From: Paenibacillus chitinolyticus NBRC 15660
Lineage (GTDB): Bacteria; Bacillota; Bacilli; Paenibacillales; NBRC-103111
NCBI RefSeq assembly: GCF_000739915.1
Contig: NZ_BBJT01000001.1
Span: forward strand, 1 to 64,000
Direction of reading: 5' to 3'
Length of the DNA: 64,000 nucleotides
Below the pieces are notes generated by a model that was given only the letters and a program-made list of their open reading frames with translations, did not search any database and was not told the DNA's origin. Position 1 is the first letter of the stretch. The number at the start of each line of letters is the position of its first letter. The position numbers and the translations under genes are program-made. Shown here piece by piece: positions 47,057 through 55,837 of the stretch.

Positions 47057-48371
47057 GTCGCAGTCCCTCCATCAGATGATCTTGCTCTTCCCAGCTCAAA
47101 TGCGGATACATAGGCAGGTGCAACAGCCGGCTGTGCGTCTGCTCCGTTTGCGGAAGATGCGCATCCTTATAGCGGGCATCCACGAACGGGGTATTCTGCC
47201 TGTGGGACAACACGGGGTAGTAGATATCGGTTTCGGCCGAATACTTGTCCATCAGCTCGCGCCGAACCAGATCCCTGTCCGCACTCAGGATTTGAATGGG
47301 GAAGTGGTGCCAGACATGATCATCCGACATTTCGGGCAGCCGGATTTTCTGGCTGTCGGCCAGCGATTGCAGGCCTTGGCGGTACCGGTCGGCCAGAATC
47401 GTACGTTTGAAGTTGTTCAGGGACAAATGTTTCATCCGCTCGATCCCGATGGCGGCTTGCAGGTTATCCATTCGGCTGTTGTATCCGAAGTCCCTTACTT
47501 TCCGGTTCTTGACGTTGACTTCAAATCCGTGATAGCTGAACTGCATGCAGCGCCGCGCCGCTTCTTCGTCATCGAGAGCTATCGCGCCCCCTTTGCCGCA
47601 TACCCCCACATTCTTGTACGGGTTGAAGCTCAGAATCAGGGCATCTCCCTCACGTCCGAGTTCCGTTACGCCAATCGCTTGGCAGGCGTCCTCCACAATC
47701 TTCAGGCGGTAGCGGTCCGCGAGCTCACGGAGTCCCGCCATGTTCGCTTTCTTCCCGTATAAATGCACCGGGAGGACAAATCGGGTCCGGGGCGTAATGG
47801 CCGCTTCCGCGCTTGCGGGGTCCAGCGTATACGTGTGCGGATCGATATCCGCAAAGACCGGTACACCGCCTACTGCAAGCACGGCATTTTCGGTTGCGGC
47901 AAAACTGTTGGCCGGCATAATAACTTCATCGCCGGGGCGAAGACCCAAGGCGAGCAGTGCCACCATCGCCGCGTCCGTTCCGCTGGAGGTGGCGATGATA
48001 TATTTTTTCCGCAGATAGCCTGACAGGATCTCTTCAAAGCGGTTCACGTACGGCCCGCTGGTAAACTGCCCTGTCGGGAGCACCACTTTCATCACCGCCA
48101 GAATCGCTTCCACCTCTTCTGCAGAGATCAGCCTGTTCAGAGGCAGGAAGTCGACTTTTCCGGGAAATTCGGAGAGGGCGGGGAATAGGGAACGAATCCA
48201 ACTATTAATTGTATTTTCTTTCCTTGAAATGTATAATTTTTCTAGTAACTTGCTGTTCACCAAATGGTTTTCAAAGCAATCCGGTTCTACGTCACGGCCT
48301 GTTTTGCTGCAATCCAACAGATGAAGATAGTCTTTGCTTGTTCCCCAATATTTGTTTTTAGTGGTCAGCAC
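47040..48371 (-). CDS. ntdA: 3-oxo-glucose-6-phosphate:glutamate aminotransferase NtdA-like
   Basis: 443 residues, a DegT/AryC1/EryC1 PLP aminotransferase. An N-terminal extension of about 85 residues, as in B. subtilis NtdA, precedes the core: VLPTGQFTSGPYV, TSSGTDAAMVALLALGL, GDEVIMPANSFAATENAV, PLP lysine in SFNPYKNVGVCGKGG, and YHGFEVNVKNRKV. It aminates C3 to give kanosamine-6-phosphate. GTG start at 48371 with GGAGG 7 bases ahead. First gene of the operon, divergent from ntdR. Confidence 0.93.
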   Translation of the reverse strand: MLTTKNKYWGTSKDYLHLLDCSKTGRDVEPDCFENHLVNSKLLEKLYISRKENTINSWIRSLFPALSEFPGKVDFLPLNRLISAEEVEAILAVMKVVLPTGQFTSGPYVNRFEEILSGYLRKKYIIATSSGTDAAMVALLALGLRPGDEVIMPANSFAATENAVLAVGGVPVFADIDPHTYTLDPASAEAAITPRTRFVLPVHLYGKKANMAGLRELADRYRLKIVEDACQAIGVTELGREGDALILSFNPYKNVGVCGKGGAIALDDEEAARRCMQFSYHGFEVNVKNRKVRDFGYNSRMDNLQAAIGIERMKHLSLNNFKRTILADRYRQGLQSLADSQKIRLPEMSDDHVWHHFPIQILSADRDLVRRELMDKYSAETDIYYPVLSHRQNTPFVDARYKDAHLPQTEQTHSRLLHLPMYPHLSWEEQDHLMEGLRRVIGV

Positions 48372-48417
48372 GGTTTTTCCTCCGTTTCCAGAATTTTTTG
48401 ATAATTCCTATCCGCCT

Positions 48418-48442
48418 TCATCGTAAATTATGAAATCGATGA
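48418..48442. promoter_or_regulatory. Candidate NtdR operator
   Basis: TCATCG - 13 bases - CGATGA is a symmetric element in the 100-base gap between divergent ntdA and ntdR, where a LacI-family dimer would be expected to bind. The NtdR consensus is not known to me, so this is inference. Confidence 0.35.
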
Positions 48443-48472
48443 CAGGTCAAGACATTTTTTGGAGGAAAATCC

Positions 48473-49465
48473 ATGCCTACGATACAAGAGATCGCGAAGC
48501 TCTGCAAAGTATCGACATCCACGGTGTCGAGGGTCTTGAACAATCACCCGTATGTATCCGAGAAGATCAGGAGGGAAGTCTTACGGGTTATTGAAGAAAT
48601 GAACTACACGCCGCACTTTTTGGCCAGAGGGCTGCGCACCAACAGCTCCAAATTACTGGCCGTCTCCGTTCCTAAGGCGGACCATCCCTTTTTTGCCGGA
48701 CTGATCAAGGGAATATCGCTGCAGGCGCTGGAATCCAATTACAAGGTGTGCGTATTTCAAACCTTCTATTGTAAAGAAAACGAGCTTGAATTGATGAAGC
48801 TTCTCCAGAATAGGGAAGTTGACGGGATCATTCTTGGCGCACTGGAAAACCTGTGGGACGATATCGCTCCTTACCTGAAGCGTGGGCCCATTCTCATGTG
48901 CAACGAGTTTCACGAAACCGCGCAAGTCCCCATTCTGTGCTACAACGAATTCGAATCAGGATATACTGCGGTGAGGCACCTGATCGAAAGAGGGTACCGG
49001 GACATCGGCTTTTGCTTCGACACGGCCAATAGTGAAGCGCAGAACATTCGGAAGAAGGGGTATTTGGCCGCCCTGGCGGACCACAACCTGCCTTATCGTG
49101 AGGAGTGGATTTTTGATGGAGCCTTCTCGATCCTGGACGGCATCCGTATTATGAACCGGATCCACGATCTGCCGGAAAAGAAACCGGCCGCGCTTTTCTC
49201 GGGCAGTGACCAGGTTGCGGCAGGGTTGATCAAACAGGCTGTGAATCTCGGCTACAGCGTACCCGGCGACTTGGCCGTCATCGGATACGACAATCAGCCG
49301 ATCTGCAGGGTAACGACGCCGACCATTACGAGCATCGACATTCCGGTGGAGCAGTTGGGACGGAAAGCCGTTTCAAGGCTCCTTGCCTGCTTGACGGAAG
49401 AACTTCCGTTGAAGCGTGAGGTCACCCTGTTTCCAACTGAATTGGTGGTACGGGAGTCTACATGA
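48473..49465 (+). CDS. ntdR: LacI-family regulator NtdR-like
   Basis: 330 residues. The LacI helix-turn-helix with hinge reads TIQEIAKLCKVSTSTVSRVLNN and FLARGLRTN, followed by a sugar-binding periplasmic-type domain (IGYDNQPICRVTTPTITSIDIP). In B. subtilis NtdR activates ntdABC in response to neotrehalosadiamine. TTGGAGG precedes the ATG. The divergent position relative to ntdA supports the same task. Confidence 0.87.
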   Translation: MPTIQEIAKLCKVSTSTVSRVLNNHPYVSEKIRREVLRVIEEMNYTPHFLARGLRTNSSKLLAVSVPKADHPFFAGLIKGISLQALESNYKVCVFQTFYCKENELELMKLLQNREVDGIILGALENLWDDIAPYLKRGPILMCNEFHETAQVPILCYNEFESGYTAVRHLIERGYRDIGFCFDTANSEAQNIRKKGYLAALADHNLPYREEWIFDGAFSILDGIRIMNRIHDLPEKKPAALFSGSDQVAAGLIKQAVNLGYSVPGDLAVIGYDNQPICRVTTPTITSIDIPVEQLGRKAVSRLLACLTEELPLKREVTLFPTELVVREST

Positions 49466-49549
49466 GGCGATGCTAAGACTTCTTTCATGAAATAGACTGC
49501 GGGAATTTATAGACTGTAATCCGGGAGGGGGGCGAGAGAAGTGTAACTG

Positions 49550-49559
49550 TACTGCAGTA
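49550..49559. promoter_or_regulatory. Palindrome TACTGCAGTA upstream of the secreted hydrolase
   Basis: A perfect 10-bp palindrome, extended by flanking TAACTG and TAGTAC, about 40 bases before the start codon. It may be an operator; no regulator is adjacent except ntdR. Confidence 0.3.
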
Positions 49560-49601
49560 GTACTCCAACCAAAATATAAATACATAAGGAGAATTGAAAT
49601 C

Positions 49602-50426
49602 ATGCAACGTTTTTCCAAAATGGCACTATTCATGGTGGTTATTCTTTTATTGTCCGCAACAACGGCGTTCGCTCAAACATCCAAGGTTGATGTCGGCAGC
49701 GGATTGGAACTTCTTATCGACGTTCAAGGAACATCTGTCCCCGGTAAACCGACCGTGGTATTCGATTCCGGTTCCGGTGATGACCATACGGTATGGCAAA
49801 CAGCTTATGTACAACAACAAATCGCTCAAAGCACATTGACCGTTTCCTACGACCGTGCCGGTCTCGGTCAATCTGATGATGACGCTAACATTGCCAAGAA
49901 CGGTGTGACAAAAGCAACTCAACTTCACACCTTGCTTCAAAACGCGAATATTCCCGGCCCCTACCTGTTCGTGAGCCATTCCATTTCCGGCGTATTTGCT
50001 CGTACCTACGCTGCTCTGTATCCTAGCGAAGTAGCCGGCATTATCTTTGTCGATTCCACTCACGAAGATGTAGTCCAAGAATTCGGAGAAGAATTTATCC
50101 GGGGCGACATTGAGTACTCCGGCGAATTTACATGGAGCGACTGGTTGACAACCGATCAGCAAATTCGTCAACTGAGTGCACAAGATGCACTTCGTAACAC
50201 ACCGATCACGGTTCTTTCCGCTAACTGCCACGGTGTCTGCGACGAGCAAAACCCGGGCAGCTTGATCGACGAAACCAAATGGGCTTCCCTGCAAAACAAA
50301 ATTGCAGCCCTATCCGACGATGTTGTTCACACAACCGTTGATTCCGGCCATTATATTCAATTGAATAAGCCGCAAGCGGTAATCAGCGCGATCAATGCGA
50401 TCGTTACACGTATCAATCTGCAATAA
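49602..50426 (+). CDS. Secreted alpha/beta-hydrolase
   Basis: 274 residues. A clear Sec signal peptide (cleavage near AFA-QTS) precedes an alpha/beta-hydrolase domain with oxyanion region DSGSGDDHTVW, nucleophile Ser in SHSISG and a C-terminal His in DSGHYIQL. Two cysteines (NCHGVC) may form a disulfide outside the cell. Likely an esterase or lactonase; substrate unknown. AAGGAG precedes the ATG. Codon use and base composition look more AT-rich than the neighbours, a possible sign of transfer. Confidence 0.85.
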   Translation: MQRFSKMALFMVVILLLSATTAFAQTSKVDVGSGLELLIDVQGTSVPGKPTVVFDSGSGDDHTVWQTAYVQQQIAQSTLTVSYDRAGLGQSDDDANIAKNGVTKATQLHTLLQNANIPGPYLFVSHSISGVFARTYAALYPSEVAGIIFVDSTHEDVVQEFGEEFIRGDIEYSGEFTWSDWLTTDQQIRQLSAQDALRNTPITVLSANCHGVCDEQNPGSLIDETKWASLQNKIAALSDDVVHTTVDSGHYIQLNKPQAVISAINAIVTRINLQ

Positions 50427-50548
50427 CCACCGAGAAAGTATAGATTCTGTTATCTGTCTAATCTTATCGCGTGAGAGTGATTGGGAAATTATGGAAAAGC
50501 TGTCCTCCGGGAAAAATGCCTTATAAAATCCAAAAGCGCTTCAAAACA

Positions 50549-50584
50549 AAAAGATCATGGGCACAGGTGCCATGATCTTTTTTA
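50549..50584 (+). terminator. Terminator of the secreted hydrolase gene
   Basis: AAAGATCATGGGCAC-AG-GTGCCATGATCTTT followed by Ts, a near-perfect 14-bp stem. Confidence 0.9.
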
Positions 50585-50678
50585 TTAAGCGCTCACATCG
50601 GCGGCACAAGACTCTCCTCTGCCGGGGTCGGCTTTCCATATAGAAGCGCTGGAGTTACAAAGCTACTAAGCTACAAAG

Positions 50679-51419
50679 CTACAAGGTCTGCCCGGCATCT
50701 GCCGTCAAAATCTGCCCCGTAACCGCCTCCTGTTCCAGAAGGGAGCAGATGATTTGGGCGATGTCTTCCGGGGTCGCAATCCGCTGGAGCGGAAGCTTGC
50801 CGATGAGAGCGTTCATCGTTTCTTCCCGGCCTTGCCACCAGCGTGTCGCTACCGCGCCCGGCGCGACGCAGTTCACGCGGATCTCCGGCGCAAGTGCTTG
50901 GGCCAGGGATTTGGTCAGCCCGTGGACGGCTGCTTTCGACACGGCATAAGGGATGGAGGAACCGACACCCGTAAGTCCGGCTATGCTGCCGACATTGACG
51001 ATGGCGCCGCTCTTGTTTTTTTTCATCCGGGGAGCGGCGGCTTTGGCGCAGGTAAACATGCCTTTGACATTAACCGCATAAAGTTCATCCCAAACTTCCT
51101 CCGTGGCCGAATCCAAATCGCTCATCGGGATATGCCGGGTGACGCTGGCATTGTTGACAAGCAGGTCGATGCTTCCGTACCGGGCGGCAATCCGTTCCGC
51201 AAGCTCGTTGACTTCGCTTTCCCGGGTCACATCCGCTTTAAAAGCGGCGGCACGCCCGCCTTCTTCGGCAATCATCCGCACGGCGGATTCCGCATCCTCT
51301 CTGGATTGCGAGTAGCTGACGACGACGATGGCGCCCCGTCTGGCCAGTTCGAGACTGGTCGCCCTGCCGATGCCGGTACCCCCGCCTGTTACCCAGGCGA
51401 CTTTATTTTGCATGAACAT
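50679..51419 (-). CDS. Short-chain dehydrogenase/reductase (FabG-like)
   Basis: 246 residues. NAD(P) motif TGGGTGIGRA at the N-terminus, NNAS, and the catalytic Tyr-x3-Lys in PYAVSKAAV. A broad-specificity oxidoreductase of the classical SDR family; substrate unknown. GGAGT lies about 9 bases before the ATG at 51419. It is divergent from a LysR gene that probably controls it. Confidence 0.9.
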   Translation of the reverse strand: MFMQNKVAWVTGGGTGIGRATSLELARRGAIVVVSYSQSREDAESAVRMIAEEGGRAAAFKADVTRESEVNELAERIAARYGSIDLLVNNASVTRHIPMSDLDSATEEVWDELYAVNVKGMFTCAKAAAPRMKKNKSGAIVNVGSIAGLTGVGSSIPYAVSKAAVHGLTKSLAQALAPEIRVNCVAPGAVATRWWQGREETMNALIGKLPLQRIATPEDIAQIICSLLEQEAVTGQILTADAGQTL

Positions 51420-51553
51420 GTACGATCACTCCTTCAAGGAATTGGAATCAGGCTTTCTGTCTCCAGTTTAAAGGAAAAGAGCGATTTCATATACTTGAAT
51501 GTTTTGAATGGAACGTTCATAATAATCGAATGAAGTGAAAGGAGGGACGCCGG

Positions 51554-52441
51554 GTGGATTTCAAAACGTTAAAGTCCTTTCAAAAAATCGTCGAACACGG
51601 AAACTTCGCCCGTGCGGCCGAAGAATTGGCTTATTCGCCGTCTACGGTCACTACCCAGATTCAGAAGCTGGAAAGCGATCTGGGCGTGCTGTTGTTCGAG
51701 CACGGCAAAAAAATCGCGTTAACCGAAGCGGGCCGCCTCTTTTATGAACAAAGCATTCCGATCCTGCAAAACATGGAGCAGCTGCAAAAAACGCTGGGTG
51801 ATCTTGTGTCGGGTGAGGCGGGGCAGGTAAGGGTCGGCGTTTCGGAGCCGACGGCCAGTCACCAGTTTCCCGGACTGATCCGGCGTTTTACGGATATGTA
51901 TCCGAATATTCGAATTTCCGTTGAGATAGCCGGAACGTCTGTTTTGACGGACAAAATCCTGAAGGGCGAGCTGGACTTCGGGTTAGGTTCGTTCCCGGAC
52001 TCGGCGGCTCAGCTCCATTTCGAGCCTTTGTTTACGGAGGAGTTTCTCCTGCTCGTGCCTCAAGATCACGCGTTGGCCCGGGCGGAATCGGAATCGGTGA
52101 CCCTGGGACAGCTTCGCGAATCCCGTCTGCTTATTACGGCACAGTCGTGTCCTTACCGCAGAAAGCTGGAGACGGCGCTCCGGGAAGAGGGAAGCTTTCC
52201 GCCGGATACGATGGAGATCGGCAGCATGTCCGCGCTAAAACATTATGTCGCCGAAGGCCTTGGCGCAGCGCTTGTTCCGCGGATGGTGCTCGATCCTTTG
52301 CCGGAAGGCACGATAGCGCTTCCCATGGAGGGCAGCGGAATTAACATGACGTGCGGCCTGATTTGCAGACCGGCTGATCTGCCGTTAAAGCGAGCGGGAA
52401 AGAACTTTTACGACTTTGTGCTGCATGAGTTCACCCGCTAA
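51554..52441 (+). CDS. LysR-family transcriptional regulator
   Basis: 295 residues with winged helix GNFARAAEELAYSPSTVTTQIQ and a ligand-binding domain. GTG start with GAAAGGAGGG ahead. Divergent from the SDR gene; a perfect GAACGTTC inside the shared 134-base gap may be part of its binding site. It is followed by a strong terminator, so it is separate from the ALAS-like operon downstream. Confidence 0.9.
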   Translation: MDFKTLKSFQKIVEHGNFARAAEELAYSPSTVTTQIQKLESDLGVLLFEHGKKIALTEAGRLFYEQSIPILQNMEQLQKTLGDLVSGEAGQVRVGVSEPTASHQFPGLIRRFTDMYPNIRISVEIAGTSVLTDKILKGELDFGLGSFPDSAAQLHFEPLFTEEFLLLVPQDHALARAESESVTLGQLRESRLLITAQSCPYRRKLETALREEGSFPPDTMEIGSMSALKHYVAEGLGAALVPRMVLDPLPEGTIALPMEGSGINMTCGLICRPADLPLKRAGKNFYDFVLHEFTR

Positions 52442-52493
52442 AAGGGATGACGCTTCTGTTCATTCCGGCTTGCCTTTTATAAATCGCCAAAGC

Positions 52494-52521
52494 AAAAAAC
52501 ACCGACGTGCGGTGTTTTTTT
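52494..52521 (+). terminator. Terminator of the LysR gene
   Basis: AAAAACACCG-ACGTG-CGGTGTTTTTTT. Confidence 0.9.
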
Positions 52522-52816
52522 GTTTTTCTGATTCCTCCGGAAAGTTTACACGAGGGGTGTAAGTCCCTGAAGAGTGGACGTTAGTTAAGATCCCCGAACC
52601 GGAAGGAGGACCGGATTCTGCCATAAGTGAACCTTTATCTTGAAAATTAACGAAACGTTTATTCCCTGAAAAAGCTCCCGTAATCTTGTCACATTAAGAT
52701 TGAAGAAGCAGTGAGAATTGACCTTTGTATAATTATAGCCTCCGTAGTTTGTTCCAGATTAAGCAGTTGACCTGAAAATATAATTGACAGAATTGTACAA
52801 ATTTACAAAAAACCTC
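52522..52816 (+). other. AT-rich upstream region of the ALAS-like operon
   Basis: No gene is seen. It holds a small hairpin TTACAC-GAGG-GTGTAA near 52550 and several promoter-like strings (TTGACC with TATAAT near 52720, TTGACA near 52790). The AT content contrasts sharply with the surrounding genes. Confidence 0.4.
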
Positions 52817-52846
52817 TTGATTGTTATATCCGAGTTAACCTATACT
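52817..52846 (+). promoter_or_regulatory. Probable promoter of the ALAS-like operon
   Basis: TTGATT and TATACT with an 18-base spacer, ending 65 bases before the start codon. Confidence 0.55.
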
Positions 52847-52911
52847 ATTAATTGGATAGGAGTTCCGCATCATACAAAAACATACAAATCATAAAACTGG
52901 AGGGATGAAAG

Positions 52912-54129
52912 ATGTACACGGAAATTGCTGAAAGCAAATTGAACCAATTGAAGGAAAGCGGCCAATATCGCGAGTTTGTCACCATTAACCGGCTGCGGAC
53001 AAAGTACCCTATGGCTCTTGTCGATAACCAGGGAGATCACCCGGTGGTCGTATGGTGCAGCAATGATTATCTCGGTATGTCTCAACATCCAGTTGTTATC
53101 GAAGCGATGCACAAGGCAATAGAATTGTACGGAGCCGGCTCCGGCGGTTCCCGGAATATCGGAGGCTCCCACCACTATTACGCGGAGCTGGAAGCTTCGC
53201 TTGCGCAATGGCACGGCAAAGAAGCGGCTCTCGTATTCCCGACGGGCTACGGTTCTAACGACGCCACGCTTCAGTGCCTGGCGCGTGTTTTTCCCGACAG
53301 CATCATTTTCTCGGACGCCTTGAATCATGCTTCCATCATTAACGGAATTGTCAGCTCCAAAACGGAAAAAGCCGTTTTCCGGCACAACGACGTGCAGCAT
53401 CTGGAAGAATTGCTGGCCGCCCAGCCGGCCGACCGGCCCAAAATCATCGTGTTCGAATCGGTATACTCGATGGATGGGGACATCGCGCCGATCCGCGAAA
53501 TCGTACGCTTAGCGAAAAAATACAAAGCCCTCACGTTCCTTGACGAGGTACATGCCATCGGGATGTACGGACCGCGCGGCGCGGGAATCGCGGCCCAGCT
53601 CGGCGTAGCGGACTCCATCGATTTTATCCAGGGAACGATGGCTAAGGGCATCGGGATTATCGGAGGCTACATAACGGGTTCGGCACCGCTGATCGACAGT
53701 GTGCGTTCCTTCGCCTCGGGCTTCATTTTCACAACGTCGCTGCCTCCGGCCGTAGTAGCGGCCTGCTACGCCAGTGTGGAACATTTGAAGCGTTCGGATG
53801 CGGAGCGCAGCGCACTTCACGCCAAGACGGGTCTGCTGCGCAATGCGCTGGCCGAGGCCGGTATTCCGGTGATGGAATCCAGCGAGACGCATATTCTTCC
53901 CGTTCTGGTCGGGGAGGCGAAGAAATGCAAGCTGGCTGCGCGCAGACTGCTGGAGAAGCATCATGTTTACCTGCAGCCGATCAACTCGCCCACAGTGCCG
54001 GTCGGTACGGAGCGTTTCCGGGTGAATGTGACCCCGAATCATACGGAAGAGCACATCTACGAGCTGGTAAACGCCTTAACCGAAGTGTTCGAGTATTTCG
54101 ATATCAAAACACTGGCTTTGAAAGCCTGA
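52912..54129 (+). CDS. 5-aminolevulinate synthase-like alpha-oxoamine synthase
   Basis: 405 residues, close to bacterial ALAS length. The protein follows ALAS rather than BioF or Kbl: GQYREF at 18-23, VVWCSNDYLGM (47-56), GAGSGGSRNIGGS (74-86), WHGKEAALVF, FESVYSMDGD (181-190), DEVHAIGMYGPRGAGI (211-226) and Schiff-base Lys245 in GTMAKGIGIIGG. ALAS joins glycine and succinyl-CoA to 5-aminolevulinate with PLP. Residues matching the succinate pocket of Rhodobacter ALAS (Arg20, Asn51, Asn82) are kept, and the pocket Thr is Ser80. Firmicutes normally make ALA from glutamyl-tRNA, so this copy likely serves a secondary product. First of four co-directional genes. Confidence 0.88.
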   Translation: MYTEIAESKLNQLKESGQYREFVTINRLRTKYPMALVDNQGDHPVVVWCSNDYLGMSQHPVVIEAMHKAIELYGAGSGGSRNIGGSHHYYAELEASLAQWHGKEAALVFPTGYGSNDATLQCLARVFPDSIIFSDALNHASIINGIVSSKTEKAVFRHNDVQHLEELLAAQPADRPKIIVFESVYSMDGDIAPIREIVRLAKKYKALTFLDEVHAIGMYGPRGAGIAAQLGVADSIDFIQGTMAKGIGIIGGYITGSAPLIDSVRSFASGFIFTTSLPPAVVAACYASVEHLKRSDAERSALHAKTGLLRNALAEAGIPVMESSETHILPVLVGEAKKCKLAARRLLEKHHVYLQPINSPTVPVGTERFRVNVTPNHTEEHIYELVNALTEVFEYFDIKTLALKA

Positions 54130-54194
54130 CCCGATCTTCCGGTTGAAAGGTCGGTTCCATCAGCCTGCATCAGAAGAAACGGGAGTGAATCGGC

Positions 54195-54692
54195 ATGAAT
54201 ACGAGTCTGGCCCTGCGGATAAGAAGGGCTTCGTTGGAAGATATAGGAGAGCTTGTGGAGCTCCGTAAAATTTTGCTCAGCCGGGGCGAGGGGCATTATG
54301 TTTCCCGCTCCGCCGAAGAAGACCTCGCCTGGCAGTCGGAGTACCGGGATTGGCTCCGAGCTAATCTGAAGGGAAACGACCGCATACTCGTGGCGGCGGC
54401 AAGTATGGACGATGAAGAACGAATTTGCGCCTGCGCTATCGGCATTATCGACGACCGGGCGCCGATGAAAGGCTGCCTGAACGGCAAAGTCGGCTGGATT
54501 CAGACTGTGGTCGTTCATCCGGACAAGCGGCGCCACGGACTGGGCGAAGGGATTATGAATTATGTTTTATCCTGGTTCCGTGCCAATGAAGTAGGAAAGG
54601 TAACGCTCCAGACAACTCCATCCGCCAAGCGGCTGTACGAGAATTTGGGCTTTACGGAATCGGGGGAAGATCTCCTGATTAAAGAATTTTAA
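54195..54692 (+). CDS. GNAT-family N-acetyltransferase
   Basis: 165 residues. The acetyl-CoA loop is VVVHPDKRRHGLGEGIM (RxxGxG) with the preceding strand WIQTVVV, and LYENLGF near the end is the usual GNAT finish. It acylates an amine, by context possibly an aminoketone made by the gene 65 bases upstream. GGGAG precedes the ATG. Confidence 0.88.
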   Translation: MNTSLALRIRRASLEDIGELVELRKILLSRGEGHYVSRSAEEDLAWQSEYRDWLRANLKGNDRILVAAASMDDEERICACAIGIIDDRAPMKGCLNGKVGWIQTVVVHPDKRRHGLGEGIMNYVLSWFRANEVGKVTLQTTPSAKRLYENLGFTESGEDLLIKEF

Positions 54693-54713
54693 TGATTCTC
54701 GGAGGGAACGCGC

Positions 54714-55793
54714 ATGAACGTACTCATTATCGGACTGGGCTATGCGGGAACCCGCTTCTCGCAAGCCTTCTCCAATCTGGACCCGGCGGTGACGGGAAAT
54801 GAACCCGTTGAGATCGCTTATGTGAACCGCAGTCCGAAATCGAACGGCTACCGGTATTTTTCCGACATAGAGACGGCCGTGAAAGAATTCGAGCCTGCCG
54901 TAGTTGTCGTAAGCGTAAACGACGAATATCATATCGACGTGATCAAACAGCTCCGGGGCTACCGGGGATTCGTTATTTGCGAAAAACCTCTGGTGCACCC
55001 TCAGGACGATCTCGACGAGGTGGAGGCAAGCTTGAAGCACACCTCGGGATTCGCTCTGGATCTTGTGGAGCGGTACTCGGATGCCTCGATCACGTTGAAG
55101 CAGTATGTGAAGGATCATAATTTGCGTCTCGTACGCGCCAATTTTTACTGGGGAAAGGACCGGATCAACGACCATAGGCCGACTAGCGGGGTGATCAGCG
55201 AAATAATTCACCCGCTCGATCTCGTGCAGTGGGTGAGCGGCGGAGATGCGGAGCTGGAGTTGAAGGATCTGCAGGGCATCCGCTCGGATTTCTCCATTTC
55301 CGGAACGGCCGTGCTGGACAGTGCGGCGATAACCGCTAATCTGGCCGGAGCCGTCGTCACGGGTTACAGCAGCTTCGTCAACATTCTCCGCAAGCGGGAG
55401 GTCGATCTCGTTTTCGCCTCACCGGCGAATAAGCTGATTTTCGCGACGATGATTTTTGACACGCCGGTCTGGGATATCGATTATTTACGGATTTGGGAAA
55501 AAACGAATATCGGAGAACGCGTCATCGTGGATCTCAAGACGGAAATCGACGAAAGCCGTCCGGAGCTGAACACGATCCGCAAGTTAATCCGGCTCGTCGG
55601 CGATGCTGCGGGGTTTGCCGCTTCAGGGGCGGAGCCTTCTCAGCCTTTCGCGGATTTGCCAAGTTCCCTGAAGCTCCAGAAGCTGCTCAATACGATCGAC
55701 GCGGACGCGAGGACAATCGGCCCTGTACAGTATGTCGTCGGCTCCGAACGAGAGTTCTTCAATGATGAAACGAACTGGGAACGCCTCGGCTGA
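54714..55793 (+). CDS. Gfo/Idh/MocA-family oxidoreductase
   Basis: 359 residues. Rossmann start VLIIGLGYAGTRFSQAF, family motif CEKPL (about 90) and a C-terminal alpha/beta dimer domain with HPLDLVQWV. These NAD(P)-enzymes oxidise or reduce a hydroxyl/keto or imine group. It follows the GNAT gene by 21 bases and belongs to the same operon. Sequence is distant from NtdC, so it is not a duplicate of it. Confidence 0.85.
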   Translation: MNVLIIGLGYAGTRFSQAFSNLDPAVTGNEPVEIAYVNRSPKSNGYRYFSDIETAVKEFEPAVVVVSVNDEYHIDVIKQLRGYRGFVICEKPLVHPQDDLDEVEASLKHTSGFALDLVERYSDASITLKQYVKDHNLRLVRANFYWGKDRINDHRPTSGVISEIIHPLDLVQWVSGGDAELELKDLQGIRSDFSISGTAVLDSAAITANLAGAVVTGYSSFVNILRKREVDLVFASPANKLIFATMIFDTPVWDIDYLRIWEKTNIGERVIVDLKTEIDESRPELNTIRKLIRLVGDAAGFAASGAEPSQPFADLPSSLKLQKLLNTIDADARTIGPVQYVVGSEREFFNDETNWERLG

Positions 55794-55837
55794 GCTTCCG
55801 GGTCTACCATCGAACAAGATAAGCGAGGGAGATTTCC

